Shown piece after piece: positions 34,900-43,806 of a stretch of DNA of 64,000 bases. The number at the start of each line of letters is the position of its first letter. The first letter of the stretch is position 1. The DNA is from Bin87 sp965232895 (GTDB lineage: Bacteria; Chloroflexota; Dehalococcoidia; Lucifugimonadales; UBA3495). Where the stretch lies: contig OZ247430.1 of the NCBI GenBank assembly GCA_965232895.1, positions 1,736,001 through 1,800,000 on the forward strand. Reading direction: 5' to 3'. The position numbers and the translations under genes were made by a program. Below the pieces are notes generated by a model. It was not told where the DNA came from. It saw only the letters and a program-made list of their open reading frames with translations, and did not search any database.

Positions 34900-34917
34900 G
34901 CCTGTTTTTGAACAGGC
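34900..34917. terminator. Hairpin between convergent genes
   Basis: GCCTGTT and AACAGGC form a perfect 7-bp stem with a TTTG loop, in the gap between a plus-strand membrane gene and the minus-strand MFS gene. A second palindrome (TTCCGGA/TTCCGGAA) lies just upstream. It may serve as a bidirectional terminator; no strong T-run is present. Confidence 0.35.
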
Positions 34918-34971
34918 ATTTGTGAGCTGACCTGCGATTAGGGAGCCTGGGCAGCCGCACATCATCCGTAC

Positions 34972-36210
34972 CTAGCAGCAGATCATGCCGTGCTGCGGCG
35001 CTCCCCTGGCCTCTTTGTCCCGAACCAGCAGGGTGCCCGCCGTCGCCACTACCGATAGGGCGAGCATCAGCGCGAACGTCCGGTCGTAGCTGCCCCAGAT
35101 GTCGAACGACAGGGCTCCGGCCAGGGCGCCAAGCCCGCCGCTGACCTGGTGTACGCCGGAGATGGTTCCGCTGACCCTTCCCAATCGGGTGGCGCCGAAA
35201 ATGTTGCCGGAGAACATGACCGTCAGCGGCGCCGTCATCAGGAAGGTGAAGCCATACAACAGCGCAAAGATAATTACCGACGGTGTGTCCTGGTTCAGGA
35301 TGACCAGAGCGAAAATCCCGATGCGCATTACGAAGCAGAGCAGCGTCGGCCGTCCGGGGCCCAGCCGGTCAGCGAGATAGCCGGAGGCGATGACGCCCAG
35401 CAGGCCCATCACCCCCATGAGCGCCAGCAGATACCCCGCGACCACCGTGCCGATTCCCGTGTCCAGAGCGAACGCCACCACGTGAGTCTGCACGAAGAAG
35501 TCCTGGAAACCGCAGACGGCGTACACCACCAGGAGCAGCCAGAGCTGAACCGACGTCAGCAGCGGGCCTTCCTTCGCCGGTTCATCATCCTGTTCCGCCG
35601 GCGCGCTCGCGTCCGGCGCTCCCGAGCTGGCGGGCGCTGGTCGGGCGGATCGCACCGCCGCCATCACAATCGGCGCCAGGACCACCAGATTGGCCAGACC
35701 CAGAGCCCCGTAGGAAAGGCGCCAGCCGAACCGCGCCAGCGACTGGGACAGCAACCCGACGATCACCAGTTGGCCGATGGCGTTGCCGGAGACGGCCACA
35801 CTGTTGGCGACGCCACGCCGGTTCGGAAACCAGCGGACGATCATGACGCTCACGATGGGATTGGACATGCCCGCGTTCCCCAGCGCGAAGACCACCCCGT
35901 ACACCAGGAACAGCTGCCACGGCGATGATATGACGCTCATCAGGGCGAGGCCGATCGCGCCCACGATGGCCCCGACACCCATGATCCAGCGCAGGTCGTA
36001 GCGATCCGCAAGGCGGCCGGCAAAGGGCATGGCCGCGGCGGAAACCAGCATGTACGCGGTGACCCCAAGCGACAGCACCGAGCGCGACCACGTGAGGTCG
36101 TCGACCATGGGCTTCAGCATGAGCCCCAGGGCAGAGCGCGACCCGCCGTTGAAAAAGAGGATCGCGAACCCCGCGCCCAGGATGATCCAGCGGTAGTCAA
36201 TCCGGCGCAT
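34972..36210 (-). CDS. MFS transporter
   Basis: This 412-residue major facilitator protein has about 12 hydrophobic segments split by a cytoplasmic loop around residues 195-220 (PAPASSGAPDASAPAEQDDE). The first half has the motif GRLADRYDLRWIMGVG (motif-A type) and the second half has GYLADRLGPGRPTLL. The pattern resembles the oxalate/formate antiporter-like or monocarboxylate-type MFS group (FFNGGSRSALGLMLKPM opening). The substrate is unknown, probably a carboxylate or other small organic. It is a single minus-strand gene, with a repeat-filled gap to the next gene. Confidence 0.88.
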   Translation of the reverse strand: MRRIDYRWIILGAGFAILFFNGGSRSALGLMLKPMVDDLTWSRSVLSLGVTAYMLVSAAAMPFAGRLADRYDLRWIMGVGAIVGAIGLALMSVISSPWQLFLVYGVVFALGNAGMSNPIVSVMIVRWFPNRRGVANSVAVSGNAIGQLVIVGLLSQSLARFGWRLSYGALGLANLVVLAPIVMAAVRSARPAPASSGAPDASAPAEQDDEPAKEGPLLTSVQLWLLLVVYAVCGFQDFFVQTHVVAFALDTGIGTVVAGYLLALMGVMGLLGVIASGYLADRLGPGRPTLLCFVMRIGIFALVILNQDTPSVIIFALLYGFTFLMTAPLTVMFSGNIFGATRLGRVSGTISGVHQVSGGLGALAGALSFDIWGSYDRTFALMLALSVVATAGTLLVRDKEARGAPQHGMICC

Positions 36211-36313
36211 CGCGGCTCCGGTTGGTCAGGGTGGCCCACCGTAGCACCGCCGTTTTGCGGGAGTCAACGAACGGCGCGCGGGATCCGGGCAATCGCATCA
36301 TAGGCTCCACGCC

Positions 36314-36417
36314 CGTCACTCCGGCGAATGCCGGAGTCCATTAGTCATAGCATAAAAGAATTTGAAGTGTATTTGACAAATTCGACCACTGGATTCCTGC
36401 TTTCTCAGGAATGACGG
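36314..36417. repeat. GTCATTCC-type palindromic repeat
   Basis: The arms GTCACTCCGGCGAATGCCGGAG (36315) and CTGGATTCCTGCTTTCTCAG (36389-36408, continuing to GAATGACGG at 36417) form inverted ends of a ~104-base element with an AT-rich centre. The same family occurs at 18148-18251, 51899-51990 and 63249-63345. Confidence 0.65.
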
Positions 36418-36435
36418 CGATGGTGCGATTGCCCT

Positions 36436-36585
36436 GCGCGCGGGATCAGGGCCGGTGCAAAGTCCCTCCTCCCACTCATGGTGAGCTTGTCGAACCACGA
36501 CTGCGGCAACGGCGGCATCCTTCGACAGGCTCAGAATGAGCGGAAACTAAAGAAGTCCATTACTTTGCACCGGCCCTGGCGCGGG
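36436..36585. repeat. Nested palindrome with GAGCTTGTCGAACC inner arms
   Basis: Outer arms CAGGGCCGGTGCAAAGT (36447-36463) and ACTTTGCACCGGCCCTG (36562-36578) are perfect inverted copies of 17 bases. Inside are CTCATGGTGAGCTTGTCG (36475) and CGACAGGCTCAGAATGAG (ending 36540), an inverted pair of a widely distributed extragenic type. Together with the preceding repeat it fills the gap between the MFS gene and the large fusion gene (36211-36731). Confidence 0.7.
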
Positions 36586-36731
36586 ATGCCTCCCTGCCAT
36601 TGACGGCATATTGCGGCGCGCATAACATCCGCGCATTCCGGCGAAACCCGGAGCAAATCCCCCGCCATCCTCCGACTTGCCCAACCTGCCGGCCCAAGGG
36701 CTGACGGAACATCGTCGAAGAGCGACTGCGA

Positions 36732-39700
36732 ATGTTCGATACGGCGCTGAAAAAGAAGCGGGTCATCGGCATTGTGCTGTTGGCCGTCATCCTCGCCCTC
36801 TTCCTGGCCTTCAACCGGATCCCCAAGCTGGACACGGTTGAGGCCGACCTCGCCGGAGTCAACGCTCCGCAGGCCGAATGCTTCCAGGGGTTTTGCATCA
36901 ACCGGGAACCGGAGACCGGTTTCTTCGAACGGTGGTGGGACTTCTCCACCAGCTACCTCAAGCTGGTGACGGTGGGAATGATCTTCGCATTCCTCGCCGC
37001 CGGCATCACGGAAGTGTTCCTGTTCCCAAGGAGCGGAGGATCGGGTCTTACGGGCGGCGGCATCAAGGGGGTACTGCGCGGCTTTGCCGTGGGGTCGTCC
37101 ATGAACCTGTGCTCCGCGTGCATCGTTCCCATAGCATCCGCCTTTCGGAACCGCGGGGCTCCGGTCGAAACCGCCATCGCCATCACCCAGGGCTCCTCGA
37201 CGCTGAACCTGCCGGCGCTGGTGATGGCCGCGCTGGTCTTCACGCCCATGCTCGCCAGCACGCGCATCGCGGTGAGCGTGGTCGGCGTCCTGTTGCTGGG
37301 GCCGCTGGTGGCCCTTCTGCTGCGGCGGCAACTCAGCTTCAGCGACGCCTTCAGGTTCGGTCGAGCGGACGAGCCATTCCCGGAGTTTGCCACGTGGCGG
37401 GAAACCATCGGAACCGGCCTGAAGGACTGGCTGAAATCCAGCCTGCGCTACCTGTGGCGGTTGGGGCCGGCCATGATCCTGGCGGGGATCGCCGGCGGTC
37501 TGGTGATTCAATGGATCACCCCGGAGACGGTGGCCGCCTACCTGGGCGATGATGTGTCGGGCATCGCGGTCGCGGCCACCCTGGGGATCCTCATCAACGT
37601 GCCGCTGCTGTTTGAGATTCCGCTGGTAGCCGTCCTGATGCTGGTGGGCATGGGCGCCGCGCCGGCGGCGGCGCTCCTGTTCGGCGCGGCGGCGGCCGGC
37701 CCTTTCACCCTCTGGGGACTCGCGCGAGTGATGCCCAAGAGGGCCGTGGCCGCTTTCGCCGCCGGCACGTGGAGCCTGAGCATGGTCGGCGGCGTGGGCC
37801 TGCTGTTCATCGGTCCATTCTTCCTGGATACCTCCGACTCCCGCATCGTTTTCAGCTCGGACCGGGGCGGCGACTTTGAGATCTACTCGATGCTGCCCGA
37901 CGGCTCCGACCTGAAACGGCTCACCAACAACTCGGGGTACGACGACATGCCGGCCTGGTCGCCCGACGGCAAAAAGATCGCGTTCGTGTCCAACCGTCAC
38001 GGCAGCCCCGAAATATACATGATGAACGCCGACGGCTCCCGCGCGCGTCGCCTCACCGAGGACGATGGCCCGGACAACGCGCTCCCCACCTGGTCGCCCG
38101 ACGGCAGCCGGATCGCCTATTCCTCCGAACGCGACGGCAACCGCGAGATCTACGCGATGGACGCCGACGGCTCCAACCCGGTCAAGTTGACCAACGATCC
38201 GGGTTACGACTCATCCCCCGCCTGGTCTCCCGACGGGCAGCGCATCCTGTTCAACTCCCGCCGCGACGGCAACCTCGAAATCTACGTGATGAACGCCGAC
38301 GGCTCCAACCCGGTCCGCCTCACCCGGAACGCGACCTCCGACGAATTTCCCGTCTGGTCGCCGGACGGATCCAGAATTGCCTTTTCCTCCAGCCGGACCG
38401 GCCGCCGCTCCGTGTACGTCATGAACGCCGACGGCGCTAACCCGGTGCAGCTCACCGGGGACGCCTTCAACGATTACTGGCCGTCCTGGTCTCCCGACGG
38501 CGCCCGGATCACGTTCACCAGCGACCGGTACGGCCCTCCGGAGATCATGGCGATGAACGCCGACGGTTCGCACCAGGCCGCCCTCAGCCGGAGTTCCGGC
38601 GCCGACGCTGGCCCGGCGTGGGGGCCCGGTGAGTTGCCGCTGGCCAACTCCAGAGGACCGCAAATCACCTCGCTGGACCCTTCCGCCGCCGCCACCTCCG
38701 GAGGCAGCCTGGTGACCATCTCCGGCGCCGGCCTGGAAGACGGCAGCCGCGTCACCATCGGAGGGATTGAAGCGCCGGTCGTCGAGTTCCTGGACTCCCA
38801 CACGTTGACCGTTGCGGCGCCCCCGCATCCTGGTGGTGTCGTCGACGTCGTAATCTCCGATCCTGACGGACGGACCGGAACGTTGCCCCAGGGGTTCAGC
38901 TATCATCAACCGATCTTCACCGACGTTGCGCCAGAGGCCGGCGTCGCTTTCCAGCACTTCCGCGATCCGGTGGACCGCATTCCGCTGGGCGCCGGCGTGG
39001 TGGTCTTTGATTTCAACAACGACGGCCGGCAGGACATCTACGTCGCGTCCAAGCCATCGTGGAGCGAATCGCCGGACCAGATCGACGGCGCCAACGCGTT
39101 GTACCGGAACGACGGGAACGGCGCGTTCACCAACGTCGCCGCGGAGGCCGGGGTCGACGAGTTGATGGGCCTCTCCAACGGGGGGTGCGCCGCCGACTAC
39201 GACAACGACGGCGACCAGGACCTCTACGTAACCAACTGGGGCTCCAGCAAGCTCTTTCGCAACAACGGATCGGGAACCTTCGATGACGTGACCGGCGGCG
39301 CCGGGTTGGGCGACCCCGATCCGAGCTACCGGTCCATGGGCTGCGCCTGGGGCGATTATGACCGGGACGGCCATCTGGACTTCGTTGTCGTGCGGCACCT
39401 GGAAGAAGCGGACATGGACGCGCTGGATCTCCGTGCCTTTTACCTTGCCGTGCGACCGCTGGGCCTTTTCCACAACAACGGCGACGGCACCTTCACCGAG
39501 GTCTCGCAGCTGCTGGGCGACGTCGGGTCTCCAGGAAAAACCCCCGGAGAGTACGGCAACCTGTGGGGCGCGGGGTTCCAACCGGGCTGGCTCGACTTCG
39601 ACAACGACGGCGACCCTGACCTGTACGTGGTAAACGACTTCGGGCGCGACGCTCAACCCAACGTCCTGTGGCGCAACGATGGTCCCGGAGCCGACGGAAT

Positions 39701-40505
39701 CTGGCAATTTGAGGATATTTCCCGCGATTCCCGGGCCGACGTCGCGATGTTTGGAATGGGTCTCGCGGTGGGTGACTACGATCTCGACGGGCACTTTGAC
39801 CTCTACGTAACCAATATTGAAGACAACGTGCTGTTGAAAAACAACGGCGACGGGCTCACCTTCACCGAGATGGCCGCTGCTGCCAGGGTGGGAATGGGCG
39901 CGTTCCAAAGGCGACAGCGAGTCAGCTGGGGCACGGTGTTTTTCGACTATGACAACGACGGCCGGGAGGATCTCTACGTAGCCAGCGGTCACCTGGACAG
40001 CGACGCGTTGACCAATCACCGGCGGCAACCCAACCTGCTGCTGCGCAACACCGGGCAGGCCGTCTTCGAGGACGTATCGTCCATCAGCGGCGCGGACGAC
40101 CCGGGCGTCGGCCGGGGCGTGGCCTACGCCGACTTCAACAACGACGGTTGCCTGGACCTCTACGTGGCCAATCTGGGCTTATCGGGCGATAAATCCCAGA
40201 GCGCCCGGTTATTCGAGAACAGTTGCCTTGGGGATGCCAACTGGCTCCAAATCCGAACCGTGGGCACGGTGAGCAACCGGGACGGCATCGGAGCCCGGGT
40301 CACGGTGGTTGCCGACGGCCGCGCGCAAATCCGGGAAATCACCGCCGGCTCCAGCAACAAGAGTCAGAGCATGCTGCCGGCGCATTTCGGACTCGGCGGG
40401 GCGACCCGGGCTGAAACCGTTCAGGTCCGTTGGCCCAGCGGGATCGTCCAGACGCTCCACGACGTGCCGGCCAATCAGTCGTTAACCGTAATCGAGGCTC
40501 CGTAA
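36732..40505 (+). CDS. Permease / TolB propeller / TIG / FG-GAP / ASPIC fusion protein
   Basis: This single 1257-residue frame joins several normally separate domains. Residues 1-365 form a membrane permease of the YraQ/ArsP_1 (DUF318) type, with about eight helices. Its C-x2-C site is CSACIVPIASAFRNRGAPVE and the second half has GILINVPLLFEIPLVAVL. Residues 369-635 are a six-bladed TolB-like propeller (WSPDGxxIAFxS and IYxMNADGSN repeats). Residues 642-727 are an IPT/TIG domain. Residues 728-1180 carry FG-GAP/VCBS calcium-type repeats (DFNNDGRQDIYVA, DYDNDGDQDLYVT) of the CRTAC1 kind. Residues 1184-1257 are the ASPIC/UnbV domain (GIGARVTVV to GIVQTLHDV). The frame is continuous and all repeats are in phase, so it is one gene. 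The C-terminal parts should be outside the cell, anchored by the permease. The substrate is unknown. Confidence 0.85.
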   Translation: MFDTALKKKRVIGIVLLAVILALFLAFNRIPKLDTVEADLAGVNAPQAECFQGFCINREPETGFFERWWDFSTSYLKLVTVGMIFAFLAAGITEVFLFPRSGGSGLTGGGIKGVLRGFAVGSSMNLCSACIVPIASAFRNRGAPVETAIAITQGSSTLNLPALVMAALVFTPMLASTRIAVSVVGVLLLGPLVALLLRRQLSFSDAFRFGRADEPFPEFATWRETIGTGLKDWLKSSLRYLWRLGPAMILAGIAGGLVIQWITPETVAAYLGDDVSGIAVAATLGILINVPLLFEIPLVAVLMLVGMGAAPAAALLFGAAAAGPFTLWGLARVMPKRAVAAFAAGTWSLSMVGGVGLLFIGPFFLDTSDSRIVFSSDRGGDFEIYSMLPDGSDLKRLTNNSGYDDMPAWSPDGKKIAFVSNRHGSPEIYMMNADGSRARRLTEDDGPDNALPTWSPDGSRIAYSSERDGNREIYAMDADGSNPVKLTNDPGYDSSPAWSPDGQRILFNSRRDGNLEIYVMNADGSNPVRLTRNATSDEFPVWSPDGSRIAFSSSRTGRRSVYVMNADGANPVQLTGDAFNDYWPSWSPDGARITFTSDRYGPPEIMAMNADGSHQAALSRSSGADAGPAWGPGELPLANSRGPQITSLDPSAAATSGGSLVTISGAGLEDGSRVTIGGIEAPVVEFLDSHTLTVAAPPHPGGVVDVVISDPDGRTGTLPQGFSYHQPIFTDVAPEAGVAFQHFRDPVDRIPLGAGVVVFDFNNDGRQDIYVASKPSWSESPDQIDGANALYRNDGNGAFTNVAAEAGVDELMGLSNGGCAADYDNDGDQDLYVTNWGSSKLFRNNGSGTFDDVTGGAGLGDPDPSYRSMGCAWGDYDRDGHLDFVVVRHLEEADMDALDLRAFYLAVRPLGLFHNNGDGTFTEVSQLLGDVGSPGKTPGEYGNLWGAGFQPGWLDFDNDGDPDLYVVNDFGRDAQPNVLWRNDGPGADGIWQFEDISRDSRADVAMFGMGLAVGDYDLDGHFDLYVTNIEDNVLLKNNGDGLTFTEMAAAARVGMGAFQRRQRVSWGTVFFDYDNDGREDLYVASGHLDSDALTNHRRQPNLLLRNTGQAVFEDVSSISGADDPGVGRGVAYADFNNDGCLDLYVANLGLSGDKSQSARLFENSCLGDANWLQIRTVGTVSNRDGIGARVTVVADGRAQIREITAGSSNKSQSMLPAHFGLGGATRAETVQVRWPSGIVQTLHDVPANQSLTVIEAP

Positions 40506-40602
40506 TCTGGCTCCTTTCGCCAGCGGTTTCCGCCGCATCAGGGGTCGCGCGCGGCGAGAAGCAGCGCAGCGCGGTGAACCAGGTGTGTGCATCTGGTCGC
40601 TA

Positions 40603-40631
40603 TTGACATGGCAATGTAGCTGGTATACATT
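40603..40631 (+). promoter_or_regulatory. Sigma70-type promoter of the peptide ABC operon
   Basis: TTGACA (40603-40608) and TACATT (40626-40631) are separated by 17 bases; TATACA two bases earlier overlaps. It predicts a start near 40638 and a leader of about 295 bases before the ATG at 40934, longer than usual. Confidence 0.55.
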
Positions 40632-40790
40632 CCGCCTACTTTACGAATAGTCGCCAGTCCTTCGCAAGTTGTTACGTTCCCTGACGGACAAACACGTTCG
40701 GATGATCCTATTTCGTGAAAGTGTTAACGCAATCCAATACCCAAAAACGCTGCTGCTATGCATTCCGGTATAGGACGCGACGATGCTCTG

Positions 40791-40862
40791 CGATTATTCC
40801 GAAATAATCGACTGAATTCGCAACCAGATAAATGAGCCCGGTTGATCGTCGACTTCGGGCTC
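40791..40862 (+). other. Two hairpins in the leader of the ABC operon
   Basis: CGATTATT/AATAATCG (40791-40810, CCGA loop) and GAGCCCG/CGGGCTC (40834-40862) form 8- and 7-bp stems in the long leader. The first is nearly palindromic and could also be an operator. No known riboswitch consensus is recognised. The leader 40640-40830 is less GC-rich than its surroundings. Confidence 0.35.
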
Positions 40863-40933
40863 AGAAAACCACGGATGGCAAGCGTCTCGACGAAGGGTCA
40901 TGGACGCGACAATCACAGTCTGGAGGTCTGGTA

Positions 40934-42742
40934 ATGAACCGCTACGGAATGAAGATTAGATCGGCGTTGATGCTTTTACCAGCGCTGCTGCTCCTGACGT
41001 TCGTCGCAGCATGCGGAGGCGCCGAGGCTCCGGCTGAACCCGCTCAGCCCGCGGCAGCCCAGCCGGCATCCGGGGGCGCACCGGCCGCCGCGGCGCAGCC
41101 CACCGCAATGCCCTCGTCCCAGGACCAGCCCGGCGCCAACGTCGTGGAAGAGGACCAGTTGCCCGTCCAGAAGGTCATCCTGGGCCTGATCACGCCCATC
41201 GACGACACCGTCGTGCCGTGGTTGGGCGGCGTTGACTTCGTGTACCAGCACAGCCCGTTCATGGAGTACCTGGTTCAGCTGGACCCCTACGACAGCACCT
41301 GGCAACCCATGCTGGCGAAGAGTTGGGAGATGAACGCCACCGGCGATGTTTGGACCTTCGAGCTGGAGCAGGGCGTTCAGTTCCACCGGGACGTTGGCGA
41401 GTTCACCGCTGATGACGTGGCGCATAGCTTCCAGCTCACGTGCCAGAAAGGTTCCCGCGCCAGCTACCGGGGCGGAATCTGCAACTACGAAACTGTGGAA
41501 ATCCTGGATCCCTACAACATCCGGGTCCACATGAAGAAGCCCTCCGCCGAGTACCTGTTCTACGCTGCTGAACCCGCAGGGAACATGATCTACAGCAAGG
41601 CCCAGTGCGACGCGGCCGGCGGGTTCGACGTCGCCGAGAACGTTGCCAGCGAAGGCTGCACCACCGAATATTACGAGCGCCTGGCCGGCACCGGTCCCTA
41701 CCAGTATGACGGCCGGGTCGAGGAAGTCCACGTGGACTACTCCCTCGCCTTCCCGGACGGACACTGGCGTCATGACCCGGTGTACCCCGAAATGCGGAAC
41801 ACCTGGGTGCTGGAAGAGTCCACTCGCCTCGCCCAGTTCCGCGCCGGCGAGACGCACATGACGGAAGTCAACCGCGACCTGGGCGATAAACTGGTCGAGG
41901 AAGGTTTCAAGATCATCCCGAGCAACGGCCCCGCCCAGCAAACGGCCTTCCGGTTCGGCGGCATGTTCTACGGCGACCCCGAGAACTATGACCCCGACTT
42001 CCCGGTAACCGCGCCGGGCGAAATCGGGATCAAGGTACGCAAAGCCCTCAACAAGGCCGTGGACCGCGAGACCTTCAAGTCAGAGCTGTACAAGGGCCGG
42101 GTGTGGGACTCCAAGGTTCACGCTTTCCATCCCACCCTGACCGCCTGGAATCCCCAATGGGATGAGGACTGGGAGGAGGAGTACGGCTTCGACCTCGAGG
42201 CGTCCAAGCAGCTTCTCGCTGAAGCCGGCTACCCCGAGGGGTTCAAGATCACGGTTCCGATGTACCCCTTCCCCGGCGCGCCTGAGCTTCCCCAGATTGC
42301 CCAGTTCATGCAGCTGGCCTGGGCGGAGATCGGAGTGGAATTGGAACTCCGCGACGAAGACCGCGCAGCCGTCGTTGCCCGGCGCCGGAACAAGGAAAAC
42401 CACGAAACGGCGCTGGCGACCACGCCCTCCTTCAAGGCCGTGGAAGCCCAGATCATGCTGTTCAACACTCCCAAGGAAGACGGCGGCACGGTCTTTATGT
42501 ACGAGACTTCGGAACTGCAGGACCTCTACCACGAGTTGCAGGTCACCGTGGACCCGGCCGCGCGCGAAAAAGTCCTGCTCCAGATCGGGGACATCAAGTT
42601 CTACCAGCACGAGTGGATACCCCTGTTCTGGGTGCCCATCGAGACCATCGTGGATCCGAAGATCATCTGCGCTTGGCCCTTCCCGGGTTGGGAGGGCGGT
42701 GACCTGGGCAGCAACGAGTTGATCGAAGCGCCCCCCTGCTGA
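40934..42742 (+). CDS. Peptide-type ABC transporter substrate-binding lipoprotein (family 5)
   Basis: This 602-residue protein is a family-5 extracellular solute-binding protein (dipeptide/oligopeptide/nickel type). It starts at ATG 40934 (GGAGG seven bases before; the frame could run to 40832). The signal peptide ends in LTFVAACGG, a lipobox with Cys27 for lipid anchoring. A Pro/Ala/Gln linker (about 30-70) precedes the mature domain. Family blocks include MEYLVQLDPYDSTWQPMLAKSW, WTFELEQGVQFHRDVGEFTADDV, VRKALNKAVDRETF and YPEGFKITVPMYPFPGAP. It captures the ligand outside the membrane for the two permeases that follow. Peptides are the default guess; other ligands are common in this family. 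Confidence 0.9.
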   Translation: MNRYGMKIRSALMLLPALLLLTFVAACGGAEAPAEPAQPAAAQPASGGAPAAAAQPTAMPSSQDQPGANVVEEDQLPVQKVILGLITPIDDTVVPWLGGVDFVYQHSPFMEYLVQLDPYDSTWQPMLAKSWEMNATGDVWTFELEQGVQFHRDVGEFTADDVAHSFQLTCQKGSRASYRGGICNYETVEILDPYNIRVHMKKPSAEYLFYAAEPAGNMIYSKAQCDAAGGFDVAENVASEGCTTEYYERLAGTGPYQYDGRVEEVHVDYSLAFPDGHWRHDPVYPEMRNTWVLEESTRLAQFRAGETHMTEVNRDLGDKLVEEGFKIIPSNGPAQQTAFRFGGMFYGDPENYDPDFPVTAPGEIGIKVRKALNKAVDRETFKSELYKGRVWDSKVHAFHPTLTAWNPQWDEDWEEEYGFDLEASKQLLAEAGYPEGFKITVPMYPFPGAPELPQIAQFMQLAWAEIGVELELRDEDRAAVVARRRNKENHETALATTPSFKAVEAQIMLFNTPKEDGGTVFMYETSELQDLYHELQVTVDPAAREKVLLQIGDIKFYQHEWIPLFWVPIETIVDPKIICAWPFPGWEGGDLGSNELIEAPPC

Positions 42743-42776
42743 TCCTCGCTCAACCGCTACGTAGTCCGGTCTCAAC

Positions 42777-42812
42777 GCATCGCGATTGCTGGGCAACCAA
42801 CAATCGCGATGC
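42777..42812 (+). other. Strong hairpin between binding protein and permease genes
   Basis: GCATCGCGATTG (42777-42788) and CAATCGCGATGC (42801-42812) pair perfectly over 12 bp with a 12-nt loop, 34 bases after the stop codon. There is no T-run. Such intercistronic hairpins often protect the abundant binding-protein mRNA from 3' decay and lower permease expression, as in the E. coli maltose operon; here this is inference. Confidence 0.6.
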
Positions 42813-42855
42813 GCACTGCCAACCTCAACCACTTGAACTCGGCTAGGAGTTAAGG

Positions 42856-43776
42856 ATGCAACGGTACATCATTATGCGCCTCCTCCAGGCGATCCTGGTC
42901 CTGGTGGTGGTTAGCGTGATTGCTTTCGCCCTGGGCCACGCCGGCGGCAATCCCCTGGATGCCATATTGCCTGACGATGCCGATGCCGAGGTCAGGGCCG
43001 ACCTGGAGGAATTCTGGGGCATCAACAAGCCGTTGCACGTCCAGTATTTCACCTACGTTGGCAACGCCGTCCGGGGAGACTTCGGCCACTCGTTCAAGTA
43101 CCCCAGGTTCACCGTGTCCCAACTCATAGCGGACCGTTTCATGGCCACCATCCAGCTTGCCGGAGCCGGCATACTGGTGGCCGTGGTCATCGGCTTGCCC
43201 ATCGGCGTCCTCACGGCAACCTACCGGGACACCGTCTTCGACTGGACGGGCAAGGTGGTGGCCCTGCTGGGCCAATCTCTGCCCGTGTTCTGGCTGGGCA
43301 TCGTCCTCATGTGGATCTTTGCCGTGCAGTTGGACTGGTTCCCAACGTCAGGCAAGGGCGGCATCGAGCACCTGATCCTGCCGGCCGTCGCCATCGGATG
43401 GTTCCAGGTGGCCGCCATGCTACGGCTGGTCCGTTCGTCCATGCTGGACGTGCTGGACAGCGAGTACGTGAAACTGGCCCGCATCAAGGGTCTTCCCGAG
43501 CGCAAGATCATCTGGAAGCACTGCTTGCGCAACGCGGCCATCGCCCCCCTGACCTACTTCGCGATCACGTTGGGATCGCTGATGGTGGGCTCGGTTTCCA
43601 TCGAAACGGTCTTCCAGTGGCCCGGTCTGGGGTTCCTGCTGTTCAACGCGGCCCGGTCCAGCGATTACGCCCTGTTGCAGGGCATAATGCTCACCTTCAC
43701 CACCATCTACATCACCGCAAATCTGTTGGTGGACATAGCCTATGCCTACCTCGACCCACGCATACGGTACAACTGA
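42856..43776 (+). CDS. Peptide-type ABC transporter permease (DppB-like)
   Basis: This 306-residue membrane protein has about six helices and the DppB/OppB hallmarks: the MQRYIIMRLLQAILVLVVVSV start, LGLDxP-like loop and the EAA-type coupling motif EYVKLARIKGLPERKIIWKH, which contacts the ATPase. The C-terminal ITANLLVDIAYAYLDPRIRY is a standard ending. AGGAG precedes the ATG. It forms the membrane channel with the next gene product. No ATPase subunits follow, so the transporter must use ones encoded elsewhere. Confidence 0.92.
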   Translation: MQRYIIMRLLQAILVLVVVSVIAFALGHAGGNPLDAILPDDADAEVRADLEEFWGINKPLHVQYFTYVGNAVRGDFGHSFKYPRFTVSQLIADRFMATIQLAGAGILVAVVIGLPIGVLTATYRDTVFDWTGKVVALLGQSLPVFWLGIVLMWIFAVQLDWFPTSGKGGIEHLILPAVAIGWFQVAAMLRLVRSSMLDVLDSEYVKLARIKGLPERKIIWKHCLRNAAIAPLTYFAITLGSLMVGSVSIETVFQWPGLGFLLFNAARSSDYALLQGIMLTFTTIYITANLLVDIAYAYLDPRIRYN

Positions 43777-43806
43777 CGCCACCAGGTCTAAGCGAGGACA
43801 ACAGCT

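Noticed and set aside
38211..40028. 605-codon minus-strand frame opposite the fusion gene
   Set aside because: The plus-strand repeats (WSPDG, DNDGDxDLYV) explain the region, and the antisense product has no domain-like sequence.
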